DNA from: Dehalococcoidia bacterium SM23_28_2
GTDB lineage: Bacteria > Chloroflexota > Dehalococcoidia > SM23-28-2
DNA length: 7,327 bases
NCBI GenBank assembly: GCA_001303545.1
Contig: LJUA01000088.1
Coordinates: 1 to 7,327 of the forward strand
Direction: 5' to 3'
The translations under genes and the position numbers were made by a program. Of the stretch, positions 5,206 to 7,327 are shown in pieces; position 1 is the stretch's first letter; every line of letters begins with the position of its first letter. The notes beneath the pieces were generated by a model, which had not been told where the DNA came from, did no database searches, and saw nothing but the letters and a program-made list of their open reading frames with translations.

Positions 5206-6317
5206 ATGTCCGTGCCTGATCCCGCGACTGAGCAGACGCCGGCGAGGCCTGGCAACCGTCTTCTCGGACCGGCTCATGGATCGCGGAGGAGGCTGCTGGC
5301 CTGGCTGGTGCTGCCTCTCACCCTGGCAGTCGGCGTCTTCCTCCTGGTGCGCTTCTACGAGATCCCGAGCGTGAAGGACCCCGACCCGCTTGGCATCGGC
5401 CTCATCGTCCTCCTGACGGGGCTCTTGGTGCTGAGCGCGGTCGCCGCTCCCTACTGCATTCTGGCAGGCACCGACTGGAACCGGTCGCTCGGGCGTCTCT
5501 ACTTGGTGGTGACGGCGTCCCTGGCCGCCAACTACTCGACGCCGGTCAAGGCGGGGTTGCGAAGGGGAGTGCCCTTGTGGGCCTGGAACTGCTGCTGGGG
5601 ATGCTGGTGCCGTCGGTGATCGCCCTGTTTGCCCTGCTGATCCTCCTGCCGGAAGGAGGGCCGGCCGTGCCGGCGGTTGTCGCGGCGGGCGCCGCCTTGG
5701 CGGTAGTCAGCATCGCCTTTGTGCGCAGCGGCTCATACGATCGGATCGTCTCCCGCTTGCCGCTGCCGAGGGTCGTCCGAAAGCTGCTCGCGCCGGAGGG
5801 CGACATCGTGGCCGCCGTCCGCGGGGTGCCGCTCTGGTCGCTGGGAGCGGCCGCTGGCATCTACGCGGCAATGTTCGTGTTCGTCGGTGTCCGATCCTTC
5901 TACGCCTTCCAACTTTTCGGCGGCTCGATGAACGTGATGGAGCTGGTCGGGATCAGCGCGGCCGCCTTCACTCTCGGCTCCGTGTCCTTCCTGCCCATGG
6001 GGCTCGGCGTCCGCGATGCGACCCTGGTGGCCCTCTTCATTCAGGCGGGCGCAGATCGGGACGCCGCCATAGCCGTGGCGGCGCTTGACCGGCTCCTGTC
6101 GACGGGCGTTCCTTTCCTCCTTGGCGTCCTCTCCGCCCAGGTCCTCGGCCTGCGAGCAGTGCTACGACCAAAGGATTCCAAGGCCCAGATGGAGGGGGAG
6201 GCGAGCCGCGCGAGGCGCCTAGGTCTTCTCGAAGACCATGAGGGCCGAGTTGGCGAGCCTCGACCCGGGCACCCAGCGGCTCACGTGCTCGACGGGATAG
6301 GAAAGGGCGACGGCTAG
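5206..6317 (+). pseudogene. UPF0104/LPG-synthase-TM (AglD C-domain-like) membrane protein, frame broken
   Basis: Two overlapping frames together make one multi-pass membrane protein. The first (5206 to about 5556) has helices at residues about 30-50 and 62-86 and ends with family-like AANYSTPVKAG, then drifts into Trp/Cys-rich nonsense and stops at 5619. The second, one base back, picks up as GSALVGLELLLGMLVPS, gives about five or six more helices and carries GSVSFLPMGLGVRDAT, the counterpart of the family's PxGLGxRE signature, then ALDRLLS. From memory, relatives have roughly 12-16 more residues between AG and the LELLLG helix, so a loss of 3n+1 bases near 5551-5567 is likelier than a single slip. 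GGGG runs (5553-5556, 5564-5567) flank the site. The family handles lipid-linked or flippase-like roles; it also forms the C-domain of AglD. The final 33 residues run over the opposing gene. Real decay and sequencing error are both possible. Confidence 0.75.
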
Positions 6318-7085
6318 CCGGGCGGCCCACCGCACGGGCAATGGAAGGCCATTGAGGGATGCAGCCGTCATCGGTAACCGGCCGCCAGCCGGTCTCTTCA
6401 CGTCATCCGCCGCCAAGGATGAGGTACGGGCCCGCGCCGGCAGCATCCTGCTAGCTAGATGCAGAAGCCTGAGAAGCGGTGCATACTCGTACGCCTCGTA
6501 GCGCGTTATCCGCATCCCGTGGTCGCTAAACAGGCGAACCCAGTCGTCTATCGGGATCGGATGCACCTGAGCGCCGATGCCAGGACTGATGCGTTCGTAG
6601 AGGATCGCCGCTCCCCCGGGTCGGAGCACCCTGACTAGTTCCTTCACACAAGCGGGCTTGACCTCGTCGGGAACATGCATCAGGACCGTAACCGACAGTG
6701 CCAGCTCGAAGCTGTTGTCGGCGAAGGGCAGAGCCTGGGCCGAGCCCAAACAGAACTGCGGGCCCCGGCCAAGCTGCCGGGCGCGTCTGACCATGGAAGG
6801 CGCGATATCGACGCCCACGACGGGGCCAGACGCCGACAGATAGTGGCACCAGCGCCCTGAGCCGCAACCGATCTCCAGCATGACTCCGCCATCGCTCTGC
6901 CGCGCCATCCGCCTCAGCGCACCCGTGACCGCCCTCTGCTGGAAGTGAGCGAAGAAACGGTTCAGCCACAACGGAGCGCCAGCATAGCACACGGCTCCCA
7001 GAAGGGCGGCATCCTCGGCCTGCTCGAGCTGGTCGCGGGCCAAGTTTTCCCAGTACTCCGCCGGCTTGTAACTCGTTGCACTCAC
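6219..7085 (-). CDS. class I SAM-dependent methyltransferase (Methyltransf_11 type)
   Basis: This 288-residue protein has a Rossmann-like methyltransferase core. Motif I, LEIGCGSGRW (70-79), binds SAM. Asp93 in VVGVDIAPSM contacts the ribose. SAQALPFADNSFELAL (115-130) and LRPGGAAILYE (154-164) are the later motifs. The remaining third is variable and probably sets substrate choice; no membrane segment is evident. The GTG start at 7085 is the only usable one, because an in-frame TGA lies 24 bases upstream; no clear Shine-Dalgarno precedes it. It converges on the sugar operon and overlaps the broken membrane gene by 99 bp. Methylating a sugar or uronate of the local glycan is a reasonable guess (compare AglP in haloarchaea), but quinone, lipid or small-molecule substrates are equally compatible. 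Confidence 0.85.
   Translation of the reverse strand: MSATSYKPAEYWENLARDQLEQAEDAALLGAVCYAGAPLWLNRFFAHFQQRAVTGALRRMARQSDGGVMLEIGCGSGRWCHYLSASGPVVGVDIAPSMVRRARQLGRGPQFCLGSAQALPFADNSFELALSVTVLMHVPDEVKPACVKELVRVLRPGGAAILYERISPGIGAQVHPIPIDDWVRLFSDHGMRITRYEAYEYAPLLRLLHLASRMLPARARTSSLAADDVKRPAGGRLPMTAASLNGLPLPVRWAARLAVALSYPVEHVSRWVPGSRLANSALMVFEKT
6222..6237 (-). terminator. hairpin at the convergent gene ends
   Basis: GGTCTTC (6222-6228) and GAAGACC (6231-6237) form a seven-base inverted repeat, realistically a six-base stem with a CTCG-type loop. It covers the last codons of the minus-strand methyltransferase and touches the palindrome AGGCGCCT (6213-6220), which contains its stop. No T-run follows on either strand. 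As with the hairpin at 71-96, it overlaps a gene end. Confidence 0.3.
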
Positions 7086-7140
7086 AGACGAAACCCAACC
7101 GCTGGTTGTTCAGACCGCTGAGTTTGGGATCTAGGCATAA
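7086..7140 (-). other. 55-nt gap between the two minus-strand genes
   Basis: This short spacer holds CAGCGGT twice when read on the minus strand (plus-strand ACCGCTG at 7098-7104 and 7114-7120), 16 bp apart. I see no ribosome site for the methyltransferase and no terminator. The close spacing suggests the two minus-strand genes may be co-transcribed. Confidence 0.3.
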
Positions 7141-7326
7141 TCAGCGCTCGATTTCCACTCTACGCATGACGAACACGAATGTTGGGCTCAGGTAGGACAA
7201 CCAGCGTAGCACACTATCGGGTAGTGCGCTCCCAATCCTGGCCAGCGGAGATCGCTCCACCGCTGCAGTCTCCGCGACCATCCACGGGGTAACGTCGTCG
7301 CATTCCAAGCCCGCTCGTGCCGCCTC
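7141..7326 (-). CDS. C-terminal fragment of an unidentified, possibly methyltransferase, protein
   Basis: Read on the minus strand from the right edge, an open frame gives 61 residues and stops at TGA (7143-7141). It starts EAARAGLECDDVTPWMVAE and ends with a hydrophobic stretch, LRWLSYLSPTFVFVMRR, then VEIER. The other frames are interrupted and the codons look normal for the window, so I take it as the true end of a gene. An ending of the form SPTFxFVxR is common at the C-terminus of SAM methyltransferases, which would make two in tandem. That assignment is a guess from a short tail. The gene ends 55 bp upstream of the methyltransferase start. Confidence 0.55.
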   Translation of the reverse strand, partial: EAARAGLECDDVTPWMVAETAAVERSPLARIGSALPDSVLRWLSYLSPTFVFVMRRVEIER

Positions 7327-7327
7327 C

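Noticed and set aside
1..7327. CRISPR array, tRNA, rRNA or insertion sequence
   Set aside because: I saw no regular spaced repeats, no cloverleaf, no rRNA motif and no transposase or paired terminal inverted repeats in the window.

Overview
The window comes from a GC-rich prokaryote whose genes have clear Shine-Dalgarno sites and some GTG starts. Its landmark is an archaellin (archaeal-type flagellin) with a class III signal peptide at 441-1034. Archaellins are the hallmark of archaeal motility, but archaellum genes are also known in the bacterial phylum Chloroflexota. The very strong Shine-Dalgarno sites and the style of the surrounding sugar genes make me favour a Chloroflexota bacterium. 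A GC-rich archaeon is not excluded.

Layout. Positions 1-85 hold the end of an unidentified plus-strand gene, closed by a perfect hairpin across its stop codon. Positions 86-440 are a partly AT-rich leader with a 14-bp palindrome, phased repeats and a possibly structured RNA segment just before the archaellin. After the archaellin, 1035-1533 holds no confident full-size gene. It does contain a degenerate tandem repeat, small hairpins and a tiny upstream ORF with its own Shine-Dalgarno. Part of this gap (1399-1470) looks like a diverged copy of the archaellin leader (252-362), so the archaellin is flanked by direct repeats.

Positions 1534-6317 carry a compact plus-strand sugar operon: a nucleotide-sugar dehydrogenase with altered signature motifs, a polyprenyl-phosphate-type GT2 glycosyltransferase with two C-terminal membrane helices, a GT4 glycosyltransferase, and a membrane protein of the UPF0104/LPG-synthase-TM (AglD C-terminal domain) family. 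The membrane protein gene is broken by a frame change that probably includes a small deletion. Convergent to it on the minus strand is a class I SAM methyltransferase (6219-7085), whose 3' end overlaps the broken gene by 99 bp. Upstream of that, running off the right edge, is the C-terminus of another minus-strand gene.

Together the sugar genes could make an activated acidic sugar, load a lipid carrier, extend a glycan and methylate it. This set resembles the archaeal N-glycosylation (Agl) gene repertoire, and the archaellin has one N-x-T sequon. A link between glycan and archaellin is therefore plausible but unproven; an ordinary exopolysaccharide or surface-glycan locus is the alternative.
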